Numbered from the stretch's first letter, positions 35,658 to 44,816 are shown. The stretch: 64,000 nt of DNA from Mesorhizobium zhangyense (GCF_011045115.1 NZ_JAAKZG010000004.1:186001-250000); one strand, 5' to 3'. Made by a program: numbers and translations. Notes: generated by a model not told the origin, from the letters alone.

Positions 35658-37233
35658 GCTCAAGGGTATACCCGCTTCGGCCGGTTACGCCGAAGGACCG
35701 CTCCACAGCCTGGAACAGGTCTGCGCGGGCTATTCCCCCAGCGGCTTGCCGGATCTGGAAAAAGCAACTCTGGAAGCCGCGGTAGGCGCGGCCATCGAAA
35801 GCCTCGCCGCCCTGATAGAGACAAGCGAAGGCGACGCGGCGGAAATCCTCGAGTTCCAGATCGCAATGCTCGAAGACGACGCCCTGACGGGCCCTGCCTT
35901 TGCCGCCATTGCGCAAGGCTCGGCTGCTGACGAGGCATGGCAGCAGGCACTGAACGTCGAGATTTCCGGCTACGAAAATTCCGATCAGGATTATTTTCGG
36001 GCGCGTGCCGCAGACATAAGAGACATTCGGGACCGGGTATTGCGCGCGCTTTCTCTGGAAAGCGGTTTCACCGCCCCCGTCGGTGCGATCCTTTACGGCG
36101 ACGATATCGCGCCAACACGCTTTCTCGAAACCGATTGGAGCAAAGGCGGCGGCATCGCGCTCAGGCGCGGCAGCACGGCCAGCCATGTCGCCATGCTCGC
36201 CCGCGCGCGTGGCGTTCCCATGGTAGTGGGCTTGTGCTCCGGAGACGCAGCAATAACAGGTCTTGCCCTCCTTGATGCCGAGCATGGTGGTATCGTGCTC
36301 GCGCCTTCGGCGGTCGAGATCGAGGAATTTCGAAAATTCTCTTCATCCTTCGCCGCGCGGCAAGACAAGGCCCGAGCCTATCTCGCCGGCCCGGCGCTCA
36401 CGAAACTTGGCACGCCGGTGCGCGTTCAGATCAACATCGCCGATCCATCCGATGTCGATGCTGTCGATGTCGCTAACTGCGACGGTGTCGGCCTGATGCG
36501 GACGGAATTCCTGTTCGGCCACGCCTCAGGCCTTCCTGACGAGGAAACGCAGTACCGTGCCTACGCACATGTGCTCGAATGGGCTGGCGAAAAACCTGTG
36601 ACGATCCGCACCGTCGATGCCGGCGGCGACAAGCCGGTTCCCGGCTTCACGGTCGAGGAAAGCAATCCGTTTCTCGGCCTGCGCGGCATTCGCTTGTCTC
36701 TGGCGCACCCGGAAATTTTTCGCGTTCAGATAAGAGCGCTGCTGCGCGCCGGTGTTCACGGCAATCTCAAGGTCATGTTCCCGATGATCGCGGTGCCGGA
36801 AGAATATGAACGCGCTTGTGTATTGTTCGCTGAGGAGCGTGCAAAGCTGGAGGCCGTTGGCTTGCCGCACAAGTTGCCGCCGCTCGGCATCATGGTCGAA
36901 GTGCCGTCCGTGGCGATTGCACCCGAAGCTTTCGCAGATGTTGCGTTCTTTTCGATCGGTTCCAACGACCTGACGCAATATGTCATGGCGGCTGCCCGTG
37001 ACAATGGCGCGGTGGCCGCCCTCAACGCGGTCCGCAACCCGGCGGTGTTGCGTTTGATTTCGCAAGTAGCGGCATACGGTGCGGCAAACGGCATTCTCGT
37101 CAGCCTCTGCGGCGACGCCGGGGGCGACCCGGCGACGATCCCTGCCCTGCTAGAAGCCGGCCTGCGCGATCTTTCCGTCGTTCCAGCACAACTCGCAATG
37201 GCCAAGGCAGCCATTGCCGAAGTTTCGGTGTAG
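35641..37233 (+). CDS. PEP-protein phosphotransferase (PTS enzyme I)
   Basis: A 530-aa enzyme I that takes phosphate from PEP. The phospho-His is H182 in GSTASHVAMLARARG; the PEP-binding barrel has GLMRTEFLF near residue 285 and NPFLGLRGIR near 340; the catalytic Cys is C490 in SLCGDAGGDP. It lacks any N-terminal GAF domain, so it is not the nitrogen-PTS enzyme. Length is slightly shorter than the usual 570 aa. It is dedicated by position to DhaM/HPr. It ends 10 bases before the next start. Confidence 0.92.
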   Translation: MPAPLRLKGIPASAGYAEGPLHSLEQVCAGYSPSGLPDLEKATLEAAVGAAIESLAALIETSEGDAAEILEFQIAMLEDDALTGPAFAAIAQGSAADEAWQQALNVEISGYENSDQDYFRARAADIRDIRDRVLRALSLESGFTAPVGAILYGDDIAPTRFLETDWSKGGGIALRRGSTASHVAMLARARGVPMVVGLCSGDAAITGLALLDAEHGGIVLAPSAVEIEEFRKFSSSFAARQDKARAYLAGPALTKLGTPVRVQINIADPSDVDAVDVANCDGVGLMRTEFLFGHASGLPDEETQYRAYAHVLEWAGEKPVTIRTVDAGGDKPVPGFTVEESNPFLGLRGIRLSLAHPEIFRVQIRALLRAGVHGNLKVMFPMIAVPEEYERACVLFAEERAKLEAVGLPHKLPPLGIMVEVPSVAIAPEAFADVAFFSIGSNDLTQYVMAAARDNGAVAALNAVRNPAVLRLISQVAAYGAANGILVSLCGDAGGDPATIPALLEAGLRDLSVVPAQLAMAKAAIAEVSV

Positions 37234-37243
37234 GTACCGACAC

Positions 37244-37675
37244 ATGGCCGATATGAAAAAACTGAACGATACCGGATCGGAAGAAGCGATCCGCGCCTAC
37301 AAGACGATCCTGTCGAATGTCATCGATCAGCGCCCTTCCGGAATGCGCCAGCGCCTCGCCGACGCTCTCGGCAAGCACCGCAGCTTCGTAACGCAGATAT
37401 CAAGCCCGGCCTATTCGACCCCGATCCCGTCGAGGCATCTTACGGCGATCGTTTCGGTCTGCCACTTCAGCCCCGCCGAGCGCGAACAGTTCCTCGAAGC
37501 CTATCGCAAGGCGCATCCGGGCAAGATTTCGCCGGCCGCAGGCGTTAAGAAAACGCGGCACATCTCGCTGACGGTACCCGATCTCGGCGACCACAAGCAG
37601 AATGCAGCGCTCGACCGCGCCATCAATGAATTCATCCAGCGCATCACCAGCATTACGGGCAAAGGCGGAACCTGA
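37244..37675 (+). CDS. Small helix-turn-helix protein
   Basis: A 143-aa protein between EI and dhaK. Residues about 28-85 (GMRQRLADALGKHRSFVTQI, PIPSRHLTAIVSVCHFSPAE) look like an XRE/lambda-repressor-type DNA-binding domain, with the rest polar and helical (DHKQNAALDRAINEFIQRIT). ATG 37244 is chosen because it gives a compact N-terminus; the frame is open to 37214. It is a candidate regulator of the operon and might recognise the TTTAGTAAT repeats at 28398-28590. I do not recognise a named family. Confidence 0.65.
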   Translation: MADMKKLNDTGSEEAIRAYKTILSNVIDQRPSGMRQRLADALGKHRSFVTQISSPAYSTPIPSRHLTAIVSVCHFSPAEREQFLEAYRKAHPGKISPAAGVKKTRHISLTVPDLGDHKQNAALDRAINEFIQRITSITGKGGT

Positions 37676-37712
37676 ACTTTCTCGCTTGCCCGGCCAATTC
37701 GGGAGGACGGCC

Positions 37713-38699
37713 GTGAAGAAGTTTCTCAATTCGATAGATACCGTGCTGACCGAGAGCCTCGACGGCTTCGTCGCGGCTCACTCCGACATATTGGCGCTGG
37801 GCGACGAGCACAAATTCGTCCGCCGCAAGATCCTGAAACCCGGCAAGGTAGCGCTCATTTCTGGCGGCGGTTCGGGCCATGAACCGTTGCATGGCGGGCT
37901 GGTCGGCCACGGCATGCTGGATGCGGCCTGCCCCGGCCAGGTCTTCACGTCGCCGACGCCCGACCAGATGATGGCGGCTGCCGAAGACGTCAACACCGGC
38001 GCAGGCTGTCTCTTCATCGTCAAGAACTACGAAGGCGATGTGATGAACTTCGACATGGCGGCAGAAATGTCTGAAGGCGTCATGCAGGTCGTCACCAATG
38101 ACGATGTGGCTGTCGAGGATTCGCTTTACACCACCGGTCGGCGCGGCGTCGCTGGAACGCTAGTTGTCGAAAAGATTGTCGGCGCGGCTGCCGAGCAGGG
38201 CATGGGCTTGAAGGAACTGAAGACGCTGGGCAGCCGCGTCAACGCTGCAACGCGTTCCATGGGCGTGGCGCTGACCAGTTGCACCGTTCCGGCGGCCGGC
38301 AAACCGACATTCGACATCGGCGACAGGGAGATGGAGTTCGGAGTCGGCATCCATGGCGAGCCCGGCCGCCGCCGGGAACGCCTGAAAAGCGCTGACGAAA
38401 TCGCCGAGGAGATATGTTCAACGATTGTCACTGATCTGGGCGACGCAGCGAGAGGCCCTGGCCTGCTCTTCGTCAACGGTTTCGGCGGCACGCCGCTGAT
38501 GGAACTCTATTTGATGTACAACAGCGCCAGACAGATCTTCGAGAAGCATGGCGTTTCGATAGCGCGCTCGCTTGTCGGCTCCTACGTCACCTCGCTCGAC
38601 ATGGCGGGCTGTTCGATCACGCTGAGCCGGCTCGACGACGAGTTGGTCGGATATTGGGACGCGCCAGTTCATACGGCAGCGCTCCGATGGGGCATGTGA
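37713..38699 (+). CDS. dhaK: Dihydroxyacetone kinase substrate-binding subunit
   Basis: DhaK binds dihydroxyacetone covalently and is phosphorylated by DhaL. The 328-aa protein has VALISGGGSGHEPLHGGLVG near residues 47-66, NYEGDVMNFDMA near 105 and the substrate-binding H214 in GVGIHGEPG. GTG 37713 follows GGGAGG. It is transcribed with dhaL, dhaM, HPr and EI but separated from them by the HTH gene, an unusual order. Relatives act on L- or D-erythrulose, so the true ketose may not be dihydroxyacetone. Confidence 0.93.
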   Translation: MKKFLNSIDTVLTESLDGFVAAHSDILALGDEHKFVRRKILKPGKVALISGGGSGHEPLHGGLVGHGMLDAACPGQVFTSPTPDQMMAAAEDVNTGAGCLFIVKNYEGDVMNFDMAAEMSEGVMQVVTNDDVAVEDSLYTTGRRGVAGTLVVEKIVGAAAEQGMGLKELKTLGSRVNAATRSMGVALTSCTVPAAGKPTFDIGDREMEFGVGIHGEPGRRRERLKSADEIAEEICSTIVTDLGDAARGPGLLFVNGFGGTPLMELYLMYNSARQIFEKHGVSIARSLVGSYVTSLDMAGCSITLSRLDDELVGYWDAPVHTAALRWGM

Positions 38700-38804
38700 C
38701 CGGCGAATTAGCCGCCTCTGGGCGCTCGGCAAAAATTCCTAACATATGATGCAAATATATGCATGAAATAATATTGCCTATTTTGTAATCAATTTTTGCT
38801 GCAG

Positions 38805-38821
38805 TGCGCATAAAACCTGCA
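38805..38821. promoter_or_regulatory. Weak NtrC-like site upstream of urt operon
   Basis: TGCGCATAAAACCTGCA is a 17-bp element keeping the outer TGC and TGCA bases of the NtrC consensus TGCACC-N5-GGTGCA but missing inner positions. It is about 108 bases before the sigma-54 promoter, a normal enhancer distance. The match alone is weak. Confidence 0.2.
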
Positions 38822-38928
38822 ACACCTCACGGGTCCGCATCGCTCGCCACCGCCAACCGAGCGGGCAGAGCCGGATAAGTAATTGAAAAGACTTCCCTCG
38901 AACGAATCCCAGACCATCGCTTCCTGAC

Positions 38929-38944
38929 TGGCACGGTGGTTGCT
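38929..38944 (+). promoter_or_regulatory. Sigma-54 (RpoN) promoter of urt operon
   Basis: TGGCACGGTGGTTGCT fits the RpoN consensus TGGCAC-N5-TTGCW exactly, with the invariant GG and GC separated by 10 bases. It lies 39 bases before the urtA start. Nitrogen control through NtrC is expected for urea uptake genes. Confidence 0.75.
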
Positions 38945-38982
38945 TCTGTTATTGCGGTGCAACAACCAGTTGGAGTGTCATA

Positions 38983-40293
38983 ATGAGGGGAAGTTTTTCG
39001 GTCATTGGTAAAATAGTTGCGGCGGGTGTCATTGCTGCGAGCCTGATCTCGTCCTTGCCAGCGCGTGCGCAGGAAGAAACCATCAAAGTCGGCGTTCTTC
39101 ATTCCCTGTCCGGCACGATGGCGATTTCGGAGACCACGCTTAAAGACACCATGCTCTTCCTCATCGACGAGCAGAACAAGAAGGGGGGCCTTCTTGGCAA
39201 GAAGCTCGAGGCAGTGGTCGTGGACCCCGCTTCCGATTGGCCACTGTTCGCGGAAAAGGCGCGCGAGCTGATCGAAAAGGACAAGGTGGCGGCGGTGTTC
39301 GGCTGCTGGACCTCGGTATCGCGCAAATCCGTGCTGCCAGTGTTCGAGGAACTCAACAATCTGCTCTTCTACCCGGTTCAGTATGAAGGCGAGGAAAGCC
39401 AGCGCAACGTGTTCTACACGGGTGCTGCCCCGAACCAGCAGGCCATTCCGGCCGTCGACTATTTGATGAGCGAAGAAGGCGGTTCGGTGAAGCGCTGGGT
39501 GCTTGCCGGCACCGACTACGTCTATCCGCGCACGACCAACAAGATCCTCGAAGCCTATCTCCAGGCCAAGGGCGTTGCGCCCGAGGATATCATGATCAAC
39601 TACACGCCGTTCGGTCATTCCGACTGGCAGACGATCGTCTCGGACATCAAGAAATTCGGCTCGGCCGGCAAGAAGACCGCCGTCGTCTCCACCATCAATG
39701 GCGACGCCAATGTCCCCTTCTACAAGGAACTCGGCAACCAGGGCATCAAGGCCGAAGACATTCCGGTCGTGGCCTTCTCGGTCGGCGAGGAAGAACTCGC
39801 GGGCCTCGACACCGCGCCGCTGGTCGGCCACCTCACCGCCTGGAACTACTTCCAGTCGGTTGATACGCCCGAGAACGCCGACTTCATCGCCAAGTGGAAG
39901 GAGTACACCAAGAACCCGAAGCGGGTGACCAACGACCCGATGGAAGCCCATGTCATCGGCTTCAATATGTGGGTCAAGGCGGTCGAAAAAGCCGGCAGCA
40001 CCGATCCCGACGCCGTCATCGACGCAATCGTCGGCGTGTCCGTGCCGAACCTGTCGGGCGGCTTCTCCACGATGATGCCGAACCACCACATCACCAAGCC
40101 GGTGCTGATCGGCGAAATCCAGGCCGACGGCCAGATGGAGACGGTGTGGCAGACCTCTGGCCTTGTGGTCGGCGACGAGTGGTCCGACTACCTGCCGGAT
40201 TCCAAGGATCTGATCGCCGATTGGCGCAAGCCCATGTCGTGCGGCAATTTCAACGTTGCTACCGGCAAGTGCGGCGGCAAGGGCACGAACTGA
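38983..40293 (+). CDS. urtA: Urea ABC transporter substrate-binding protein
   Basis: The periplasmic urea-binding protein, 436 aa, of the branched-chain amino acid-type family. A signal peptide (residues 1-29, ending PARAQ) precedes KVGVLHSLSGTMAISE, and FGCWTSVSRKSVLPVFEELNN near residue 105 is the UrtA ligand-site segment; YPVQYEGEESQRNVFYTGAAP near 130 (in two parts) is also characteristic. It is followed by a strong stem-loop and the remaining urt genes, and preceded by a sigma-54 promoter. Confidence 0.95.
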   Translation: MRGSFSVIGKIVAAGVIAASLISSLPARAQEETIKVGVLHSLSGTMAISETTLKDTMLFLIDEQNKKGGLLGKKLEAVVVDPASDWPLFAEKARELIEKDKVAAVFGCWTSVSRKSVLPVFEELNNLLFYPVQYEGEESQRNVFYTGAAPNQQAIPAVDYLMSEEGGSVKRWVLAGTDYVYPRTTNKILEAYLQAKGVAPEDIMINYTPFGHSDWQTIVSDIKKFGSAGKKTAVVSTINGDANVPFYKELGNQGIKAEDIPVVAFSVGEEELAGLDTAPLVGHLTAWNYFQSVDTPENADFIAKWKEYTKNPKRVTNDPMEAHVIGFNMWVKAVEKAGSTDPDAVIDAIVGVSVPNLSGGFSTMMPNHHITKPVLIGEIQADGQMETVWQTSGLVVGDEWSDYLPDSKDLIADWRKPMSCGNFNVATGKCGGKGTN

Positions 40294-40326
40294 CGCTCTT
40301 GGGGTGCGCGGCCCACGGCCGCGCAT

Positions 40327-40361
40327 ACTCCGGGCGGGTTGTCTCTCCACCCGCCCGGAGT
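40327..40361 (+). terminator. Stem-loop between urtA and urtB
   Basis: ACTCCGGGCGGGT (40327-40339) and ACCCGCCCGGAGT (40349-40361) form a perfect 13-bp GC-rich stem with a 9-base loop, followed by TCGGTTTC. It probably lowers transcription of urtB-E relative to urtA or stabilises urtA mRNA. Confidence 0.65.
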
Positions 40362-40396
40362 TCGGTTTCAAAATTCCTCCGGATGATTGCTTGCCG

Positions 40397-42013
40397 ATGA
40401 AAATTCTGCGCGCTCTTGGCCTGACATTCCTGCTGACGCTGATGTTCGCCGCTGCGTCTTCAGCCGATGAAGCAGCACTTCGTCAGACCGTCACCAAATT
40501 CGCCACCGCCAAGGGTTTTCCGGCAATCGAGGCCGTGGTGCGCGAACTGGGCGCTACAGGCGACCCGGCAGTGGAAAAAGTGCTCAACGCACTTTCCGAA
40601 GGAAATCTCTATGTCCGCAAATCCGACGATGGCGTCTTCATCGGCAAGGAAGGCGGCGCGACCGCCAGTCTTCTGGACCCGCTGAGCGGCGAACCCGCCG
40701 GTGAGGCACTGAAGGCCGAGATCACCAAGATCAGGGTCAATAACAGCCTGCGTGGCACAATCCGCGATGTGCTGGGAACACTCACTCTGGGCTCCGATGA
40801 TCCGAAAGTACGCCTGGCGGCCGCAACCACGATGTTCAAGAGCCCCGATGCGGATGCAATCCCAGCATTGGACGCAGCAATCGCCAAGGAAACCGAAGCG
40901 AGCGTGAAGGCGCGAATGCAGGATGCACGCGCTTCCGCCGTGCTGGTTTCGGATTTGCCCGAGGCCGAAAAGCTCGCAGCCATAGAACTGCTCGGCAAAC
41001 GCGGCGACCGAGATACGCTATCGCTGCTCACTGGCTTCCAGGCCAACGCTCAAGGCGCGCTGAAAAATGCTGCAGGTGCAGCTGTAGAACACATCAATTC
41101 CACGCTCGCTCTCTGGCAGACAGGCCAGAACGTCTGGTACGGCATCTCGCTCGGCTCGGTGCTGCTGCTGGCGGCAATCGGCCTCGCCATCACCTTCGGC
41201 GTCATGGGCGTCATCAACATGGCCCATGGCGAGATGGTCATGCTCGGTGCCTACACGACCTTCGTCGTGCAGGAGGTCATCCGCACCCACGCGCCCGCAC
41301 TGTTCGACTGGTCGCTGGCAATCGCACTACCGCTCGCCTTTCTCGTTGCCGGCGGCGTCGGGCTTGCCATCGAGCGCGGCATCATCCGCTTTCTCTATGG
41401 CCGTCCGCTGGAAACGCTGCTTGCCACATGGGGCGTTTCGCTGATCCTGCAGCAGGCCGTGCGCACCATATTCGGCCCGACCAATCGCGAAGTCGGGAAC
41501 CCCTCATGGATGTCGGGCGCCTTCGATCTCGGCCAGCTTGCGATCACGTGGAACCGGCTATGGATCCTCGTCTTCGCGCTCTGCGTCTTTGCGGTGCTGC
41601 TCTATGTCATGAAGCGCACGTCCTGGGGCCTGCAGATGCGCGCGGTGACGGCCAACAGGCGCATGGCCGCCTCGATGGGCATCCGCACGCCATGGGTCGA
41701 TGCGCTCACCTTCGCGCTGGGCTCGGGCATTGCCGGCATTGCCGGCGTGGCACTCAGCCAGATCGACAATGTCTCGCCCAATCTCGGCCAAGGTTACATC
41801 ATTGACAGCTTCATGGTCGTGGTCTTCGGCGGCGTCGGCAATCTGTGGGGCACGCTGGTTGGCGCCATGTCGCTCGGCATCCTCAACAAATTTCTCGAAC
41901 CCTATGCCGGTGCAGTGCTCGGCAAGATCCTCGTACTCGTCCTCATCATCCTGTTCATCCAGAAGCGCCCGCGCGGCCTGTTCGCGCTCAAGGGCCGGGC
42001 GGTGGAAGCATGA
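40397..42013 (+). CDS. urtB: Urea ABC transporter permease
   Basis: A 538-aa permease. An N-terminal signal-like segment (LGLTFLLTLMFAAASSA) and a soluble region (to about residue 240), a feature of UrtB, precede a LivH-type membrane domain (GVMGVINMAHGEMVMLGAYT near 275, FMVVVFGGVGNLWGTLVGA near 475). ATG 40397 is the first start after the stem-loop. The stop overlaps urtC by 4 bases. Confidence 0.95.
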   Translation: MKILRALGLTFLLTLMFAAASSADEAALRQTVTKFATAKGFPAIEAVVRELGATGDPAVEKVLNALSEGNLYVRKSDDGVFIGKEGGATASLLDPLSGEPAGEALKAEITKIRVNNSLRGTIRDVLGTLTLGSDDPKVRLAAATTMFKSPDADAIPALDAAIAKETEASVKARMQDARASAVLVSDLPEAEKLAAIELLGKRGDRDTLSLLTGFQANAQGALKNAAGAAVEHINSTLALWQTGQNVWYGISLGSVLLLAAIGLAITFGVMGVINMAHGEMVMLGAYTTFVVQEVIRTHAPALFDWSLAIALPLAFLVAGGVGLAIERGIIRFLYGRPLETLLATWGVSLILQQAVRTIFGPTNREVGNPSWMSGAFDLGQLAITWNRLWILVFALCVFAVLLYVMKRTSWGLQMRAVTANRRMAASMGIRTPWVDALTFALGSGIAGIAGVALSQIDNVSPNLGQGYIIDSFMVVVFGGVGNLWGTLVGAMSLGILNKFLEPYAGAVLGKILVLVLIILFIQKRPRGLFALKGRAVEA

Positions 42014-43239
42014 TGACGGGACGCTTCTTCGCAGCCGGCGCGGATCGCCGCATCGCCATCACCATCGCGATCCTGCTTGCGGTGGCGATCGTTGTGCCGA
42101 TCCTCAATATCGCAGTGCCGCCGGCCAGCGCCTTCCATGTACCGGCCTACATCGTGGCGCTGGTCGGCAAATACCTCTGCTATGCGCTGCTGGCGCTCGC
42201 GCTTGACCTTGTGTGGGGCTATTGCGGCATTCTCTCGCTCGGCCATGGCGCATTCTTCGCGCTCGGCGGCTACGCGATGGGCATGTATCTGATGCGCCAG
42301 ATCGGCGAGCGTGGCGTCTACGGCAACCCGCTGCTGCCCGACTTCATGGTCTTCCTCAACTGGAAGGAACTGCCCTGGTTCTGGCATGGCTTCGACCACT
42401 TCTGGTTCGCCGCCCTTATGGTGATGCTGGTGCCCGGCCTGCTCGCCTTCATCTTTGGCTGGTTCGCCTTCCGCTCGCGCGTCACCGGAGTCTATCTCTC
42501 GATCATCACCCAGGCGATGACCTACGCGCTGCTGCTCGCTTTCTTCCGCAATGACATGGGCTTTGGCGGCAACAACGGCCTGACCGATTTCAAGGATATC
42601 CTTGGCTTCAATGTCCAGGCCAACACGACCCGCTCGGCGCTGTTTGCCGCCAGCGCCATCGCACTCGCGCTCGGCGTCTTCATCACATGGCGCATCATCG
42701 GCTCGAAATATGGCAAGCTGCTGATGGCAGTGCGCGATGCTGAAAGCCGCACGCGCTTTCTTGGCTGGAGAGCGGAGAACGTGAAGCTCTTTGCCTTTAC
42801 CGTTTCCGCCGTCATGGCGGGCGTCGCCGGCGCGCTCTATGTGCCGCAGGTCGGCATCATCAACCCCGGCGAATTCGATCCCGCGAACTCCATCGAGGTC
42901 GTCGTCTGGACGGCGGTCGGCGGGCGCGGCACGCTGGTCGGCCCGATCATCGGCGCATTGCTGGTCAATGGCGGCAAAAGCTGGTTCACCGGCGCATTCC
43001 CCGAATTCTGGCTGTTTGCGCTCGGCGGACTGTTCGTTGCCGTCACCCTGTTTCTGCCGAAGGGCATCGTCGGCATGTGGGACCAATGGCAAAATTCCCG
43101 TCGCGAACGCCGCGCTGCCGCTACGCCGGAACAAGGTATTCCGCCAATCGTTGAGGTCGCCATGCCGGTCAAGCAGAAGCCGGCCGCCAAATCCAGCCCG
43201 ACGCCGCTCGACGGCGGCGAACCGCAACCGGCGGAGTAG
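42010..43239 (+). CDS. urtC: Urea ABC transporter permease
   Basis: A 409-aa LivM-type permease with GILSLGHGAFFALGGYAMGMY near residue 75 (in the known LivM position), GNNGLTDFKDILGF near 180 and VVWTAVGGRGTLVGPIIGALL near 300. A long polar C-terminal tail (residues about 355-409, rich in Pro, Lys and Ala) is cytoplasmic. It pairs with UrtB to form the channel. Confidence 0.95.
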   Translation: MMTGRFFAAGADRRIAITIAILLAVAIVVPILNIAVPPASAFHVPAYIVALVGKYLCYALLALALDLVWGYCGILSLGHGAFFALGGYAMGMYLMRQIGERGVYGNPLLPDFMVFLNWKELPWFWHGFDHFWFAALMVMLVPGLLAFIFGWFAFRSRVTGVYLSIITQAMTYALLLAFFRNDMGFGGNNGLTDFKDILGFNVQANTTRSALFAASAIALALGVFITWRIIGSKYGKLLMAVRDAESRTRFLGWRAENVKLFAFTVSAVMAGVAGALYVPQVGIINPGEFDPANSIEVVVWTAVGGRGTLVGPIIGALLVNGGKSWFTGAFPEFWLFALGGLFVAVTLFLPKGIVGMWDQWQNSRRERRAAATPEQGIPPIVEVAMPVKQKPAAKSSPTPLDGGEPQPAE

Positions 43240-43246
43240 CGAGGCC

Positions 43247-43993
43247 ATGTCGAAGAGCAACACCATCCTCTATCTCGACGGCGTCTCGGTTTCCTTCGAC
43301 GGTTTCCGCGCCATCAATAATCTCTCGCTGGTGCTCGACAAGGGCGAGATGCGGGCCATCATAGGCCCCAACGGCGCCGGCAAGACGACCATGATGGATA
43401 TCGTCACCGGCAAGACGCGACCGGATAGCGGCGAGGTCTTCTTCGATGGCGAGATCGACCTGACGCGCCACGACGAGGCGGAGATCGCCATGATGGGCAT
43501 CGGCCGGAAATTCCAGAAGCCGACCGTCTTCGAAAGCCATTCGATCGAGGATAATCTTGTTCTTTCCCTGAAAGGGCCGCGCTCGATCTTCCCGGCCTTG
43601 TTTCATCGTCGCTCATTCGAAGAGACAAGGCGTATCGACGAAATCCTCGCCACCACCAGGCTCGAGGCGAAACGCCATGACCTCGCAGCCAACCTGTCGC
43701 ACGGCCAGAAGCAGTGGCTCGAAATCGGTATGCTTTTGGCGCAGGACCCGAAGCTTCTTCTGGTCGATGAGCCCGTCGCCGGCATGACGGACGCCGAAAC
43801 CGAAGAGACGGCGCGCCTGCTCAAGGAAATCGCCAAGACCCGCTCCGTAGTCGTGGTCGAGCACGACATGCATTTCGTGCGCGAACTTGGCGTCAAGGTG
43901 ACCTGCCTGCACGAGGGCTCCGTGCTGTCCGAAGGCTCGCTCGACTTCGTCAGCGCCGATGAGCGCGTAGTCGAAGTCTATCTCGGGAGATGA
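43247..43993 (+). CDS. urtD: Urea ABC transporter ATPase
   Basis: A 248-aa LivG-type ATPase with Walker A GPNGAGKTT, signature-like LSHGQKQWLEIGMLL (the typical UrtD variant) and Walker B LLLVDEPVAGMTDAE. It starts 7 bases after urtC and acts as a heterodimer with UrtE. Confidence 0.95.
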   Translation: MSKSNTILYLDGVSVSFDGFRAINNLSLVLDKGEMRAIIGPNGAGKTTMMDIVTGKTRPDSGEVFFDGEIDLTRHDEAEIAMMGIGRKFQKPTVFESHSIEDNLVLSLKGPRSIFPALFHRRSFEETRRIDEILATTRLEAKRHDLAANLSHGQKQWLEIGMLLAQDPKLLLVDEPVAGMTDAETEETARLLKEIAKTRSVVVVEHDMHFVRELGVKVTCLHEGSVLSEGSLDFVSADERVVEVYLGR

Positions 43994-44063
43994 CGATGTA
44001 TTGGCGCGTTCCGTTCACCCGTTTCGACATGACGTTCTGGCGACGTTGGAAGGTGTGGAGATA

Positions 44064-44759
44064 ATGCTGACCGTCAAGGATGCCGTCCTTCACTACGGCG
44101 CTGCAGAGGCGCTGCGCGGCGTGTCGATGACGGCGGGCGCGGGCAAGATCACCTGCGTGCTCGGCCGCAACGGCGTCGGCAAGACGAGCCTGATGCGCGC
44201 CATAGTCGGCCACCACAAATTGACAAGCGGCGCGATCGGGTTCGAGGGTGCAGCTCTCGACGGGCGCGCGCCTTATGACCGCGCGCGCTCTGGCATCGCC
44301 TTCGTACCGCAGGGGCGCGAAATCTTCCCGCTACTGACGGTTCAGGAAAATCTCGAATCCGGCTTCGCGCCGCTCAAGCGCGCGGAGCGCGAAATCCCAG
44401 GACATGTGTTCGAGCTGTTCCCGGTGCTGAAGCAGATGCTCGGCCGCCGCGGTGGCGATCTGTCCGGCGGCCAGCAGCAGCAACTCGCCATCGGCCGCGC
44501 CCTCGTCATGCGGCCGAAACTGCTCGTGCTGGACGAGCCGACTGAAGGCATCCAGCCGTCGATCATCAAGGATATAGGCCGCGCCATCCGCTATCTGCGC
44601 GACCAGGCCGGCATCGCCATTCTCCTGGTCGAGCAGTATCTCGACTTCTGCCGGGAACTTGCCGACGAGGTCAACATCATGGACCGGGGACGCATTGTTC
44701 ACAGCGGTCCGGCGGAAGACCTCGATAAGCCCGAGGTGCGGAAGTACCTCACCGTGTGA
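44064..44759 (+). CDS. urtE: Urea ABC transporter ATPase
   Basis: A 231-aa LivF-type ATPase with Walker A GRNGVGKTS, LSGGQQQQLAIGRAL and Walker B LLVLDEPTEGIQPSIIKD, the last being a good UrtE mark. ATG 44064 has GGAG three bases upstream; an in-frame upstream start at 44001 would add an unusual leader. It is the last urt gene; the next gene is convergent. Confidence 0.95.
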   Translation: MLTVKDAVLHYGAAEALRGVSMTAGAGKITCVLGRNGVGKTSLMRAIVGHHKLTSGAIGFEGAALDGRAPYDRARSGIAFVPQGREIFPLLTVQENLESGFAPLKRAEREIPGHVFELFPVLKQMLGRRGGDLSGGQQQQLAIGRALVMRPKLLVLDEPTEGIQPSIIKDIGRAIRYLRDQAGIAILLVEQYLDFCRELADEVNIMDRGRIVHSGPAEDLDKPEVRKYLTV

Positions 44760-44816
44760 TGACCATCGCCTGTCACGCCAGAACCTGACGATCAAGTGCC
44801 GCCTTAGATATGAGGC

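Noticed and set aside
38750-38763. TGCAAATATATGCA as an NtrC site upstream of urtA
   Set aside because: The outer TGCA blocks are present but the spacing is 14 bases in total instead of 17, so it does not fit the NtrC consensus.
41902-43266. Minus-strand open frame of 454 codons
   Set aside because: It is antisense to urtC with the same shadow composition; urtC has strong family motifs.
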